Shown in pieces: positions 64,000 through 64,000 of a stretch of DNA of 64,000 nt; position 1 is the first letter of the stretch; each line of letters starts with the position of its first letter. The stretch spans positions 1-64,000 of the forward strand of contig NZ_KB899830.1 in NCBI RefSeq assembly GCF_000378425.1, given 5' to 3'. The notes beneath the pieces are model-generated. The model saw only the letters and a list, made by a program, of their open reading frames with translations. It did no database searches and was not told the origin of the DNA. Both the position numbers and the translations under genes were made by a program. Source of the stretch: Cohnella laeviribosi DSM 21336 (GTDB lineage Bacteria; Bacillota; Bacilli; Paenibacillales; Paenibacillaceae).

Positions 64000-64000
64000 A

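Overview
The window is GC-rich and fits an endospore-forming member of the Paenibacillaceae (Paenibacillus, Cohnella or Thermobacillus type). It carries many core sporulation genes (ypeB, prsW, dacB-spmA-spmB, ytfJ, spoIIM, mciZ, dacF-spoIIA-sigF, spoVA) in an order that largely follows the serA-to-spoIIM stretch of Bacillus subtilis. Most of it is conserved chromosomal backbone. I see no CRISPR array, tRNA, rRNA or intact mobile element.

Layout. 1-5475: ypeB, a 50-residue zinc-ribbon gene, prsW, a mecA-like adaptor gene, a small membrane protein and a lipoprotein polysaccharide deacetylase, ending in a palindromic repeat. 5476-10566: a CPBP protease pair, a hypothetical, serA behind a terminator-like leader, and an MFS transporter. 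10618-22440 (all minus strand): resABCDE (cytochrome c maturation and its two-component system), rluB, spmB, spmA, dacB, ytfJ, a DUF2953 gene, scpB and scpA. 22523-27064: riboflavin genes ribD-ribE-ribBA-ribH behind an FMN riboswitch that sits unusually far upstream. 27065-27852: repeat-rich non-coding DNA. 27853-35752: ppiB, lysA, spoVAF-spoVAB-spoVAA, sigF-spoIIAB-spoIIAA (with a visible SigH-type promoter) and dacF.

35879-39936 is a glycerol cluster (glpP, glpK, glpD). It has two near-identical terminator leaders that look like GlpP antitermination targets. 40094-49199 holds deoA, punA, deoB, xerD, yqzK, ohrR divergent from a glutathione peroxidase gene with an OhrR-type operator between them, fur, spoIIM, endoQ and nudF; mciZ follows at 49332. 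49499-54312 is an ECF sigma factor/RskA-like anti-sigma pair divergent from a NEW3-domain/ABC transporter operon. 54500-55780 is degraded: an MFS pump fragment, a strong palindrome, an A-poor tract, a 110-bp tandem repeat and a decamer array. 55781-64000: an M20-type peptidase, prli42 (antisense to the end of lipB), lipB, the branched-chain 2-oxoacid dehydrogenase genes bkdB-bkdAB-bkdAA-lpd, a DUF2627 gene and an AraC-type regulator cut by the window edge.

The least explained material is non-coding. A dispersed palindromic repeat family (cores TGCAGTTGC / GCAATTACA-like) occurs at 5.4, 27.4 and 55.5 kb. Two regulatory leaders do not follow the usual layout: the FMN aptamer about 500 nt from the next terminator, and the duplicated GlpP leaders. 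A run of small hairpins, one with a GNRA-type loop, lies at 89-172. All functional calls come from reading the translated sequence and gene order; no database search was run.
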